This document shows positions 31,914-43,100 of a stretch of DNA of 64,000 nt, piece by piece (the stretch's first letter is position 1; each line of letters opens with the position of its first letter). Location: assembly GCA_040437565.1 (NCBI GenBank), contig JBDOQK010000013.1, positions 186,001-250,000 of the forward strand. The letters run 5' to 3'. The notes beneath the pieces were generated by a model. The model was given only the letters and a program-made list of their open reading frames with translations, searched no databases and was not told the origin of the DNA. The stretch comes from Albugo candida. Its lineage: Eukaryota; Oomycota; Peronosporomycetes; Albuginales. A program made the position numbers and the translations under genes.

Positions 31914-34117
31914 ATGCGAGCAGTATACTTTTTTGTATGCTCTCTGCGCGTTCTGTTTTCTCTCGACGTCTCTATACCAAACGATCACAAACACGCAAGT
32001 GCGCCAAATGGTATACCAATTCTGGAAACAACAGACTCACATCGTACAACCTATTTCGACTACGATAGCTTATTGAGCGCCAAAATATGCGCCGTTCCAT
32101 TTATGGCGGGATTTTTGCTACTTCTTTGCCTCTTGTTCATGTTTTACTTGCTGTCGTCTACGGCCGATAGCTTCTTTTGTCCGTCACTTCAGTCCATTGT
32201 GGAAATCTATCGCATTCCTCCCGACGTAGCTGGAGCCACCTTTTTGAGCTTTGGAAATGGATCACCTGATGTCTTCTCCAATATCGCGGCATTTGGGTCA
32301 TCGACACCCAGGATTGGCGTCGCATCCATCTTAGGCGGTGGACTGTTATTAACAACCGTTGTCAGCGCGAGTGTTGGCTTAGTGTCACAAGATCAATTGC
32401 AACTGGTGCCGCGCAAGTTTGTGCGGGACGTTGCGTTTTACGCACTTGCGGTCCTTTATTTCTGCGTTGTTTTTTATCATGGCACGGTACGTACCCTGTC
32501 ACAATGAGGTTACGCTAGAAAGGTGACATTTGTTTCGCAGGTGGAACGATGGCAAGCAATCGGATTTTTGATCATTTACGGCATTTACGTGGCTTGTGTA
32601 CTACTCGATCATCACATCGCGGTCTTGTTACATCCATGGTTTCCAACGCAAACCTCTTATCAGACATCCGATTGGGACAATGCACAATTAGGCTCGCCAT
32701 CAACTTTGGCTTTCGGATCGGATAGTGATCAAAGTGAGATCAAATTGCACCGAAGTGACGACGAAGACAGTGAATTGACTGAAGAAACTCCATTTGGTCC
32801 ATTTTCGCTGCATCGAGAAGACCCTTACATGTATGGCACACCAAATTCGGATATATCAGGACGATCCACTTTTTCACTGCCAACACCTCGTCTGAATGTA
32901 ATGTCGAGTGCTAATGCCACCTTATTTTCTCCACTCACTCATCTCGTTAGTGTCCAGATCCAATATTATCCAATGGGCATGCTTGCAGTCACGAGTTTCT
33001 TCCACTTGAATGCCGACGTACAGCGTCCCTCATTGCCAGCAATCGTCCATTACGTTCACGTAGGAAGCGCTCACAGTCGACTTGGCAATCTATCGCGCGT
33101 ACAACCCACCACGGTCCATCCTCTAGACGATGGACACGGTCTTACCACCATCCAGACTACGAAAATCTTGTCAGTGTGAGCGAAAAAGATGAAGAGGAAG
33201 ACTCCATCGATACTGAGCTTGCATCCGTCGATGAAGAAATCCGTAGTATCTATCCGAGTCCAATCAAAGAGAATGAAACGGACGCTATGAGCTCTCCCTC
33301 CAGTCGACTGCAAATCACTCAATTTCTTACAACAAGCCGATACATTTCATATTTGAAGAAGGCTTTTCGCTTTTTTTATCGATATATTTGGAGTCCATTT
33401 CAGTATACATTCACTCTTATTCGACGACTCACAATTCCGTTATTGGACGAAGAACTTTGGGATAAGAAAATGACACTTTGTTGTCCATTTTTCGCCATTC
33501 TCGTCATTGGAACGTCAGTCTTTAGCATTGAGCTCAAGAATCCAGTGTTCGTGGGCCTCATTATCATCGGCGGGTCGATTGGTAGCATATATGTGCATTT
33601 AACTTCTTCAGATCAAACGCCACCTAGAGGACGATATGCCGCACCGTACCTGGCGTTAGCCTTCTTCATGTCGGTTGTGTGGATCATGAATATCGCAGAT
33701 GAAGTTGTGGGCATTTTGAAGACGTTGGGCAAAGCGCTGGGCGTCTCTCAACTCGTTTTGGGCGTGTCGGTGCTTGCATGGGGCAATTCAATCGGCGATC
33801 TAATTTCGGATGTCGCAATTGCACGTGATGGGTTCCCCAGTATGGCTTTCGCTGGATGTTTTGCTGGACCTCTCTTCAATTTGCTGGTTGGGACAGGTAC
33901 ATCGCTGACAATTGCAACATTCCAACACGGAACCATTTCCATGGGACATTCTGTACCATTAGTCACACTTGGATTTATTTATTTATTCATCAGCTTGGCA
34001 CTCAATGGAATCGTTGTTGCATTGCAAAAGTTCCGCTATCATCGACGGTTCTGCTACGTTTTGTATGCGTTCTACTGCTCCTTTGTGCTGGCATCCATTG
34101 CTGTAGTATTGCTTTGA
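31914..34117 (+). CDS. Cation/Ca2+ exchanger, NCLX (SLC8B1)-like
   Basis: Three exons: 31914-32486, 32541-32949 and 33024-34117, with introns of 54 and 74 bases. The total is 2076 bases, 691 aa. The N-terminus is hydrophobic and signal-like. The alpha-1 repeat (about residues 100-155) carries PPDVAGATFLSFGNGSPDVF. A long acidic/Ser-rich and then Arg/Ser-rich cytosolic loop follows (about 225-400). The alpha-2 repeat (about 560-620) carries VLAWGNSIGDLISDVAIA. Both GN(G/S)xxD cores needed for ion binding are present, with about eleven hydrophobic helices. It should exchange Ca2+ for Na+ or H+ across a mitochondrial or vacuolar membrane. The second intron is my prediction; it is the only simple join that keeps the loop in frame. 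Confidence 0.9.
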
Positions 34118-35645
34118 TGTTTGGAAAAAAGCTTCATATACACACCCACAAAGAATCGAGTGTCGTCGGATGGACACTCATGCGTTTGTGTACTTTTTCT
34201 GGAAATCATATACGCAGAGTGGAGTGTACCATCGTTTTCGATTACGAGCTTTCTGTTTCAAGCAGGTACAACCCATCAATACATTCCAGCGGATCATCGC
34301 ATTCACCCATTGTTCTTGTGCTTTTCATCAGCACATTGGAGCGTTCCTAATATGCGACAGCTTCAGATACCCAGTAGCCATTGAAAAGCCCGCGGTTTTG
34401 TACCTTGCTCACATTTGATGTGCGCTTTCGGGCTCTTGAAAAATCAAAGTATCATGAGAAGTGCCCAAAGTACTGTCTGGTATATTTCCACTACTTTCAA
34501 GCTTCTGGTATATAAATCAGATTTTTTGCGGAAAATGGCAAAAATCCCCATGTTCCGATTGAAAAATGATTGTTGAAGTCTACCAATAGGCTGAAAATAC
34601 CACTCGCGATAGTGATAGTGATGTACTGTACTTGTTCATGACAATTTCCTAAGTATTGGATATTCACGTTGGTATACAGAGACGCTACCATGCCACTCGG
34701 TCGTACGGCATCGTATAGAAAACTACTGGTGCACTGCTGAATGATATTCCTTTGATCACAACCAAATTCAGACCCCCTTACGCTTAATATTTGCAGCTGC
34801 AGTCGTATACATAATCGTCATCAGAAACGAGGAATTGATACGGACGAATAAGGTCAGACGCAAGAGGTGATTGCAGGCACTAGAGAGACATCGAGCAATG
34901 TGACATAGACGTACCGTGAGCGTATTGGCGAGGCGCGATGTGCCATAACTCTTGCGGTATCAGACCTTAGTGCGTACTTTCCCGATGTGATTTCGATGCA
35001 GCAGCTGTCGACTGCTCGGTGCAAAAGTTCTTTAGGATACGACGCAAAGAAAAACGTTCGTGGGACGTATAGCGCTGATGCACTTGGAATTGGAGAAAAG
35101 AGAAAACACGATGATTCCAGCCCAAAGCCAGCATTAAGAGACTGATTCGGGGGTCTCAGGCGAACATTTTCGATCGATAGCACAACATAGAATCGGCTAC
35201 TTTTACTCGGTAGACTCCCTTACGTGCTAATTTGACGTTTGAAACGCGTGAGAACATGTCCTGTGATTATAAATGCCGCTTGCACTTGTTGAGGCACTGT
35301 TTTTGAAGATTATGTTGCCGACTTTCTTCACAACGAGCAGAGCTGCGAGTAGTCACGAACCGAGTTAAGCTCGTAGTACCGGTCGTCTGCGATTCCTCGT
35401 CGATGAGTTGGTTTGCAACTGAAGAGATGACATTTGACAAATCTGACGAAAGAGGACATGTTTTGCCAACGGCAATGGGTTCCTGTTTTTCTTTGTACCC
35501 TTTAAACATGGTTGTTGAGCCAACACATCTTTTGGCCTCGATGGCGCCTCTAAGCTCTAGTGGGATTGAACCCTGTTATCAATTTTGGCGTCATCGACGG
35601 ACGAGAAGTCACAAATTCAAGTATTTGAAGAAGGAACAAATATCA
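34118..35645. other. Intergenic, one weak minus-strand coding-like stretch
   Basis: A minus-strand frame at 34854-35180 is open for about 109 codons (VLSIENVRLRPPNQSLNAGF onward) but has no ATG. A GTACGT donor lies within it. It could be an exon of an unplaced gene or a remnant. Nothing else is supported. Confidence 0.35.
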
Positions 35646-36396
35646 TTACTTAATATAGCAGTTCATGTAAAAGAATATCCCAATTCGTATGATATGCTTC
35701 AAATTGTCGACTTTGTAAGGTCCATATGGTGATATGCGTACAATATCACGATATATACCGCTACCTTGTTGATCCATCAAATGTTGATGAAGCAAATTCA
35801 TGAAGNNNNNNNNNNNNNNNNNNNNNNNNNNNNNNNNNNNNNNNNNNNNNNNNNNNNNNNNNNNNNNNNNNNNNNNNNNNNNNNNNNNNNNNNNNNNNNN
35901 NNNNNCAGTTCATGTAAAAGAATATCCCAATTCGTATGATATGCTTCAAATTGTCGACTTTGTAAGGTCCATATGGTGATATGCGTACAATATCACGATA
36001 TATACCGCTACCTTGTTGATCCATCAAATGTTGATGAAGCAAATTCATGAAGTCGTCGGCGTCGAGAAGTTTCAGATTAGTGCTGAAATACTTCCTGAGT
36101 ACTGGACACAGCTGCTCCAATGTGATAGTGGTCGTAGGATGTGTAGGGTAAAGAGTTTTCATTGTAGAAGCGATACTTAGTGCCATCTCCTTAAGACAAC
36201 GCTATTTTTTAACTTTATCTCTTGGATTTTCCTTGAAATCCATCGCGTGGCACGAACCAGACAATATCCCTTTTCGCGGCGGGGCAAGGCAAGAACCAGT
36301 GAAATGCACTTGCTTAATATCTACGATTTCAGAATCGCGACCTTGGCTTATACGACTTGAGAGGAGTGCCGCGAGGAAAAAACTGATAAACGCCAT
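35646..36396 (-). pseudogene. Damaged relative of the 5133 secreted protein
   Basis: It starts at ATG 36396 with a clear signal peptide (MAFISFFLAALLSSRISQG). After merging the 147-base false duplication the unit spans 168 codons to the end at 35646, and it looks broken about once. It has little sequence identity to the 5133 protein but the same layout: signal peptide, a Cys after a Gly/Ser patch, a DFK motif, and a late segment (DDFMNLLHQHLMD here, DREYIQLVSHFLEK there). The strongest link is the shared upstream block at 36397-36469. Role unknown; effector-like by inference. Confidence 0.5.
35659..36052. repeat. Gap-flank duplication, 147 bases (35659-35805 = 35906-36052)
   Basis: Identical flanks on both sides of a 100-N gap, inside the 36396 gene; merging keeps the frame. 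Confidence 0.93.
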
Positions 36397-36469
36397 AAAA
36401 TTGAGGTAGCTGGGAAAATTGGAAATGGAAAGATGCTGAGCTTAGAGAATAAAAATCTTGTATATAGCT
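36397..36469 (-). promoter_or_regulatory. Conserved upstream block, second copy
   Basis: Read on the minus strand it shows TATATACAAGA, CTCAGCATCTT, and CCCAGCTACCT just before the ATG. These match the block at 5061-5132 in order and spacing. Confidence 0.6.
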
Positions 36470-36535
36470 CCGCTATAGGTTGTAACACTCGTCGAGGCTT
36501 TCGCTAACAGCTGGCGTACAGGTAGGTGCCATATA

Positions 36536-36560
36536 CCCACCCACTGCTAGAGAGCGTGCG
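36536..36560 (-). repeat. Copy 2 of the 25-base upstream motif
   Basis: The + strand shows CACCCACTGCTAGAGAGCG; the reverse complement matches 4682-4706. It lies about 140-165 bases upstream of the 36396 start. Confidence 0.55.
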
Positions 36561-36809
36561 ACACACATACAACAAGTGTTCTACTTTCCTTCCCCGCGCG
36601 CCTTTCTTGTTGCGTACCCCTCCGTCTGTTATACCATTTCTACTACTCAAGTCTCTATTCCCACATCTGATCATCTCTATTCCAGTCAAATAATGTAGTC
36701 CTGTCCTATTTTATACCTGGTAAGATATTTTAACCACCTGATACATACTCTGATGCATCGCACGCAAGCTGGACGCATGAAAAAAGAGTGGCCGAAGTGG
36801 TCCCATATT

Positions 36810-36834
36810 CCCACCCACTGCTAGAGAGCGTGTG
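36810..36834 (-). repeat. Copy 3 of the 25-base upstream motif
   Basis: Nearly identical to 36536-36560, including the following CACACATA. It lies 274 bases further from the gene. Confidence 0.6.
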
Positions 36835-37792
36835 ACACACATATAGTTCAAACACATATGTTGGGTGATACAAGAAAGTAGAGAAGGGTAGCAACATTTA
36901 CCGTGAGTCCAAATTGAGAAAGCTAGAATGTGACAATCCAGCTACAATGTTTAGGGAGATGAAAGTCTGGTGGATCGTCTGTGTTGATAAAAGCGACATG
37001 AAGACTTGTCCGAATAAGGATTGTAAACAAATGAGATTGTATTTACTTGGTTTATTCCCGGAACACGGTCAAACATGCGCAATTCATCGAAATGATGTAT
37101 TTAATACGCTCCAGGCTTGACTGGACCAAAAATACTCCCTTTGAATTCAAATGCTTACTGGTAATATTCTGCCTCCACTCGGCAAGCTGCGAAATACAGT
37201 AGTGCCAGTTTATCAAGAATGGTTATACGAGGTGTACTTTTGTCGCCTCTGATCCTCAAGAAAAAAGTCAATCGAATTTTAAACCTCTGCAAACAATCCA
37301 GAGAAAGCAATTGTTGAAAAGTATGCCAGCACCCTTCGTATTACGATCCCTTGTGTAATTGCACTCAAGCAGATATGTGAAAGTTGCTATGGCGTTAACC
37401 GGCCCAAGTCCAATCGGTGACGTTAATAGCCGCCATGTCGTGAATGATTATTGACGGTTTTGGCGTACCGTAATTCTCATCATCATATAAACAGTCAAGC
37501 AATATTGACGATGTGGTTTATGTCTGAAAGCAAAGAACTCGATGAGCGCCACGCAACATTAGGCTGTACACTCTTAATTTCGAGCTCTATTAAGCAAGGA
37601 AAGATCGCTACAACAACTCGAATATTTTTCCAGTCATTTTCGATCATTTGCTGAAGTCGACTCGATGAATTACAGATTTTTCTTCAATTGGTGTTGAGAT
37701 ACTCTAAGGCTCATTTTGGATTGCACAAGAACATTGGAAGCGCTTCGTATATAATAGACATTGCACTGCGGATGACAGTGCATGGGCCGTCA
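36835..37792. other. No gene seen
   Basis: A short Cys-containing ORF at 36914-37120 (+) has no recognisable domain and only an internal ATG. Otherwise AT-rich DNA. Confidence 0.5.
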
Positions 37793-38698
37793 ATTTGCAA
37801 AGCACTACTTACCCTTAGTGTCATAGACCAAGTTTAGTGATGAGTGTTGAATGAAAGCGGCATGGATCTTTGAGTCGGTCGGCTACCACGTTCGCGATAT
37901 GATGCGCTTGTGTATTTGGTCTTAAGATGTACTTCAAGAAGCAAGCACGTGAAGTTTCACGGTCCGCGAAGTAACGTATATTTTTGGAGACGATAATTTG
38001 CAATCATTGCGCTATCAGAAATCTCAAAATCTGAGAGCAATAGCTAAAANNNNNNNNNNNNNNNNNNNNNNNNNNNNNNNNNNNNNNNNNNNNNNNNNNN
38101 NNNNNNNNNNNNNNNNNNNNNNNNNNNNNNNNNNNNNNNNNNNNNNNNNTCGCGATATGATGCGCTTGTGTATTTGGTCTTAAGATGTACTTCAAGAAGC
38201 AAGCACGTGAAGTTTCACGGTCCGCGAAGTAACGTATATTTTTGGAGACGATAATTTGCAATCATTGCGCTATCAGAAATCTCAAAATCTGAGAGCAATA
38301 GCTAAAATGGATGACTTATCAGCATGCAGACATACTTTGATGAATAAATTACTCGAAGAAGAAAAGCTTTCGATTCCTCTTGATTAAAGACGTGAAGTTC
38401 TCGATGCTCAAGTTTCAGAATTCCGGATTCGAAAGTCAAGGAATGATCCAAAACTCTCTCGTTTGCACACGACAGAATATATAGATTTGCATGCTCTCAA
38501 GCCTACAGCTCAGTAGGGTTCGATTATACCGTGAAACTTCACGTGCTTGCTTCTTGAAGTACATCTTAAGACCAAATATACAAGCGCATCATATCGTGAA
38601 CGTGGTAGCCGACCGACTCAAAGATCCATGCCGCTTTCATTTAACACTCCTCACTAAACTTGGTCTATGACACTAAGGGTAAGTAGTGCTTTGCAAAT
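37793..38698. repeat. Inverted repeat, two 171-base arms (37793-37963 and 38528-38698)
   Basis: The right arm is the reverse complement of the left with about four mismatches in 171 bases and no indels. The spacer is about 565 bases as printed and about 306 after merging the false duplication at 37892-38307. The arms have no obvious target-site duplication (GTCA before, CCAA after). The left arm reads as a protein-like minus-strand ORF, so it may be an inverted copy of a gene piece instead of a foldback transposon. Confidence 0.75.
37892..38307. repeat. Gap-flank duplication, 158 bases (37892-38049 = 38150-38307)
   Basis: Identical flanks on both sides of a 100-N gap, overlapping the left arm and spacer of the inverted repeat. 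Confidence 0.92.
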
Positions 38699-39978
38699 CC
38701 AAGCCTCTGATCGCATGAAAGCTAGCCAACCCAACACGTGAACATACTATATCAGCCTAACTCTCTGTGTTGATTTTATTGGCAGGAAGACGTGCTAAAC
38801 ACTATTTTATCAGTTGCCATAATTTTCAGGAGTATCTAATACTCTACCGAATGGACGATGGCTCTATATTTTCCTGCTGAAAGTGACGTGTTGATCGAAA
38901 TAGAGAATAAGGGTTTTGCGAATGTAGGCTCCAGTGTGCAGGCACTCACACTCGGCCCAATCTTGGCAAGTTGCTGCTCAAAGACGATGGCATGCGATTA
39001 AGTCTCGTGGTCAGGCTTCTACAATAGTTTTAATCGAAAACAAAACAAGGAGAGGGTAAAAATTGAGGTCCATGAACTCCTTTGGTCCCGAAAACTCGAA
39101 AATTTCGATGCCAAGCCGTTCTACGGATCGTAGATAAAAAAGCACAATGTGGAACGTTCTTGCATGGTATCCATATTCCTGAATGCATCGCTGACTCTAC
39201 CAAAAACTTGAACTCCCATTTTCTTGCATCGCAGTCATCCTTCGCAATTGCTAGTATTGATTGAGTCGCTTTACAGATAAGGGTAAGGCTGAACAAATCA
39301 AACAAAATCGCCACATCGATTATTTCTCATCCACTTTTAACATATGTGGCTAAACGCAGCTTCTTACGAGATACATCACCGCAAATGACTGAGTAGCTGT
39401 CCATTCTTATATAGGTCACAAACCCCAGACCGCGTGAACCACAGACAGATACCCATAACAATTTCAATTGTCGTAAAAGGTGCCCATCTTGGAATGAAAT
39501 TATCCGGACATTGCCAAAGCCAATCACAAATGTGTCTCTTTCTCGAAAGAAGACACTCGTAAGAGAATATCAATCAAATGAACATCAATCACATGACAGC
39601 ATCGTACCTTTACTTCTCGCATCCCTTGCGCACTTGGACTGAGTCACCATGTCGACGACTCGCGTCATGAGTTGCTTGATCTGCGGCACCGGGATAATGG
39701 AATTTTGCAGTTAATATAGCTTGCACGTATTCTAAGTCATGGCACGCATCGTGATCGATGAAGACCCCACATATGAGAAATTGTAATCGACTAATGGCCG
39801 TACAAGGAGAAAGAGCAGGCAGCGCTGCTTTGTTATAACGAACAAGTATCATGACAATCTCCGGCAACTGAGAAGCCTAACCATGATGACGGTCTTATTC
39901 TAGCACGTTGCAACACCAATGAATTTGTAGGAGAATTAGACAACTACTAATTATCAATCATACTGATAGAATTTGGGA

Positions 39979-40342
39979 GTCATCGGGCTTGGTAATCGTT
40001 ACAAAAGCCTACTCGAAGGAGCTCCACGCACTGTTGAGATCCATCCTTTGATAGCAAGGGCACACATATCATATGACTCATGACAATACCAAGATCAAGA
40101 TCGAGCTTTGNNNNNNNNNNNNNNNNNNNNNNNNNNNNNNNNNNNNNNNNNNNNNNNNNNNNNNNNNNNNNNNNNNNNNNNNNNNNNNNNNNNNNNNNNN
40201 NNNNNNNNNNGTCATCGGGCTTGGTAATCGTTACAAAAGCCTACTCGAAGGAGCTCCACGCACTGTTGAGATCCATCCTTTGATAGCAAGGGCACACATA
40301 TCATATGACTCATGACAATACCAAGATCAAGATCGAGCTTTG
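39979..40342. repeat. Gap-flank duplication, 132 bases (39979-40110 = 40211-40342)
   Basis: Unmerged contig overlap in non-genic DNA. Confidence 0.92.
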
Positions 40343-40634
40343 AAGATCGTGTCATGCGACTTCAAATGAGTGATGATTTACCGGGTACAATTTTGATTCA
40401 GAGAATAATGTTTGCAAAGTGTGCAATCTGTCACGGTTGTCACTTCTTCTTGATTCGTTACAAGTGCATCATCATGTCGTACAAAAGGCCAAACTGTGGT
40501 ATTGTGTGTAGCTTCTACCTCCTGGATCCCTCATTTGTGATACTTACTATTCCTTTGCATCACATCATCATAATCACGCAATAATTTGCCTGGCTTTTGT
40601 CTTTATAATCAGCTGCTTGATAGCGTCAGTGCGA

Positions 40635-41144
40635 TGAGTGACTCTTCGATTTTCAGACACTCAAGACTGGGCCCTCTGGGGGTGCAACCTCATTGCTGTC
40701 ATCATCGCCCAACTTTTGATCTCATGCTACTCCACCGGCACAAATTTCTGCGCATGCCATAAGGTATTGTTGGACATCCAAATGCAATTCCTGTGAAGCA
40801 TGCCAAGAGCGGACGCTTCAGTAAATACATTATGGATCANNNNNNNNNNNNNNNNNNNNNNNNNNNNNNNNNNNNNNNNNNNNNNNNNNNNNNNNNNNNN
40901 NNNNNNNNNNNNNNNNNNNNNNNNNNNNNNNNNNNNNNNTGAGTGACTCTTCGATTTTCAGACACTCAAGACTGGGCCCTCTGGGGGTGCAACCTCATTG
41001 CTGTCATCATCGCCCAACTTTTGATCTCATGCTACTCCACCGGCACAAATTTCTGCGCATGCCATAAGGTATTGTTGGACATCCAAATGCAATTCCTGTG
41101 AAGCATGCCAAGAGCGGACGCTTCAGTAAATACATTATGGATCA
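40635..41144. repeat. Gap-flank duplication, 205 bases (40635-40839 = 40940-41144)
   Basis: Unmerged contig overlap in non-genic DNA. Confidence 0.92.
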
Positions 41145-41734
41145 CCCGAAGATTCGTTTCATCTTATAAATCACCGCTGTCGCTTTGTGGCTTCAACACG
41201 GCAAAGACGTCGACGAGATCCTTCCAACAAGTCCAATCGATTGAATGGATGAATCGGGATCAAGCAGAGCCTTGTCGGGAATATAAAGCATCTCCTTATG
41301 CAAATTCGCATCTTGGCTGAGTTTCTACGCATAGACATGAGTGCCAATTGCCACAAACCCAATGCAAGTCAGATTTTGAGAATGGAGCGCCGACGTGACA
41401 ATTGAACGCGCTTTGCTCGGTTTTAAATTTTTTGTCGACTATTAGTAACCTCCAAACGATGCGTAAATGTCTTTTAAGCTGTAAGATTGTGTTTCATGCT
41501 TAAACTGATGACTTTTTGCACACTCCACAGCGACGGGAAACCATTATGGATAAATTCCAGCACGCACATGGAGCTCTCAGAGTAATGTTTATCAGAAAAA
41601 GAGTGTCAAGGATATGAAGTGTCAGCTCGAGTGAGGCCTTCGAAGTTTGATCATCAACCAGCAGTAGCGCTGTCCGTGCAGAAGACGTTTGTAAGGGGCC
41701 GTGCTAGCGCTTGGACTACAAACAGATTTATGGG

Positions 41735-41972
41735 TAGGCACAAACGAAGGTTTTGTATCGGGAGGCATCAAATTGATAGCTTGAGCTCTTTTTTTCTACA
41801 ACTCAGAGAATCTAAGAAGAAGTGCATACAGACGGGATATGTATACTCAGCAATCAGCGGTATGTTTGACCGTTGTGAGCATTGTCGAAAAGTGTCCCCT
41901 TTTAACTTACGGGAAATCTCCACCAATGCTTCATGCAACATAGATAAGTTAGCGTGCGAATCGCCGATTGTC
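41735..41972 (-). pseudogene. Inverted, frame-broken copy of the 1249-1727 ORF
   Basis: The reverse complement aligns with about 1347-1720. ATGAAGCATTGGTGGAG matches ATAAAGCATTGGTGGAG, and GAGCTCAAGCTATCAATTTG matches GAGTTCAAGCTATCAGTTTG. The reading frame of the parent is kept upstream (INAIKDRQSAIRTL versus HKASDESQWAMRTL), is lost by a frameshift after MK, and meets a stop further on. A decayed paralogue. Confidence 0.6.
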
Positions 41973-42739
41973 TATCTTTTATTGCATTTATGCTTAAACC
42001 GGCTTCGGTAAGTCTATGCATCGACTAATCTATCTGACCACTTTGCGCGATAATTTCCACATGCCAAAATCGAATCAGTTGCGCTCTGTCGTTTCGTCGA
42101 ATTTGAAATCCATCATTTGACCCAATCAATACGTCAAAATTCGCTCCGTTATGACCGTATTGCCGCGTCTTATGGGACAACACTCCCACTTTCGATTTAG
42201 TTAGCGTAATTTATTCCGCCGAATAAAATGTCGCCGAATAGCAGATAATTTCCCTCTTTTCAATAGGATTCTGTTGCAGTGACGAATTTGGCATCACAAG
42301 TAGCACCAATTCAAAGAGTTGTATAGGATATCACTATAACCAAGTGCTGCATTGATGACTGTCAATACAAGACATGTGACAAGCATTTCGGATACCTGAT
42401 TTTTTATGTGTGCGTAAATTTCAGATGGGATGGTACTTCAAGAATCAGCTAGTCTTGTTCAAGTCATACAGAAACCTTCAACTAAGGCCTCCACGCAGCA
42501 AACGGAGGGCGGCCCAGTGTACTAAAAAAAGTTTTACGTCTCAATCATCAACGAGGCAGGATTTCTCGTTTGGTGGTCCTGTGAGATGCGGTCGATTGAG
42601 CACAAAGTGTTGTGACAAATAATATTAGTATATGTAGAAGCTCGTGGTGTTTTCGAGAAGAAACAAAAATTACTTGGATTTATCTCAACTAGCAATGCAA
42701 TTCCAAAAAAATACCAAATAGAGCGACAGCTGTGCCATG
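41973..42739. other. No gene seen
   Basis: AT-rich DNA with no ORF, repeat or RNA gene I can support. Confidence 0.5.
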
Positions 42740-43006
42740 AGGCTTGCTGACATTAATTTTTCCTGTACCAGACATTGTCGGGTGTATCAATGATAGCAGC
42801 TTCTAACAGATAAATACATTCATTGAAATATTTTTTACTAGTTGAGCAATGACGCCTCGAACCAAGTTGCATGATCCTTTGGCAAAGATAGGATGGAAAT
42901 ACAGGAAGCGAATTAGGTTTTGATGGAGTCCAATCAGGAAGCCCATAGCTATCCGAGCTTAGAGCGCTGAGGTAGAGTCCGACGAGAAAAAGTTGAGAAA
43001 GACCAT
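42740..43006 (-). pseudogene. Third relative of the secreted-protein family, badly decayed
   Basis: The ATG at 43006 sits directly after a copy of the shared upstream block and begins MVFLNFF, like MAFISFF at 36396. The coding part is broken more than once and shows only scattered similarity (a GSC motif). The 3' limit is approximate. Confidence 0.4.
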
Positions 43007-43100
43007 ACTGGTTGAGGTTGCTGGAAAAAACAAAGTGATAAAAGTACTGAGCCTGAAAATGATCGTCTCGTTTGAAGCTCCATACGAATGCGAAAATTGC
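43007..43100 (-). promoter_or_regulatory. Conserved upstream block, third copy
   Basis: On the minus strand it shows GGCTCAGTACTTTTATCAC and TTTTCCAGCAACCTC just before the ATG, matching 36397-36469. The match continues upstream to about 43310 against 36470-36720 (for example AATGTAGTCCTG in both). Confidence 0.6.

Larger units (their letters stand above)
38699..41734. other. Gene-poor stretch with two assembly artefacts
   Basis: Several short coding-like runs (39030-39314 minus, 39610-39867 minus, 41105-41320 plus) lack convincing starts, introns or domains and look like decayed genes. No named element is supported. Confidence 0.45.

Noticed and set aside
36504-36689. 61-codon minus-strand ORF
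   Set aside because: It lies in the conserved upstream region of the secreted-protein family and has no coding signal of its own.
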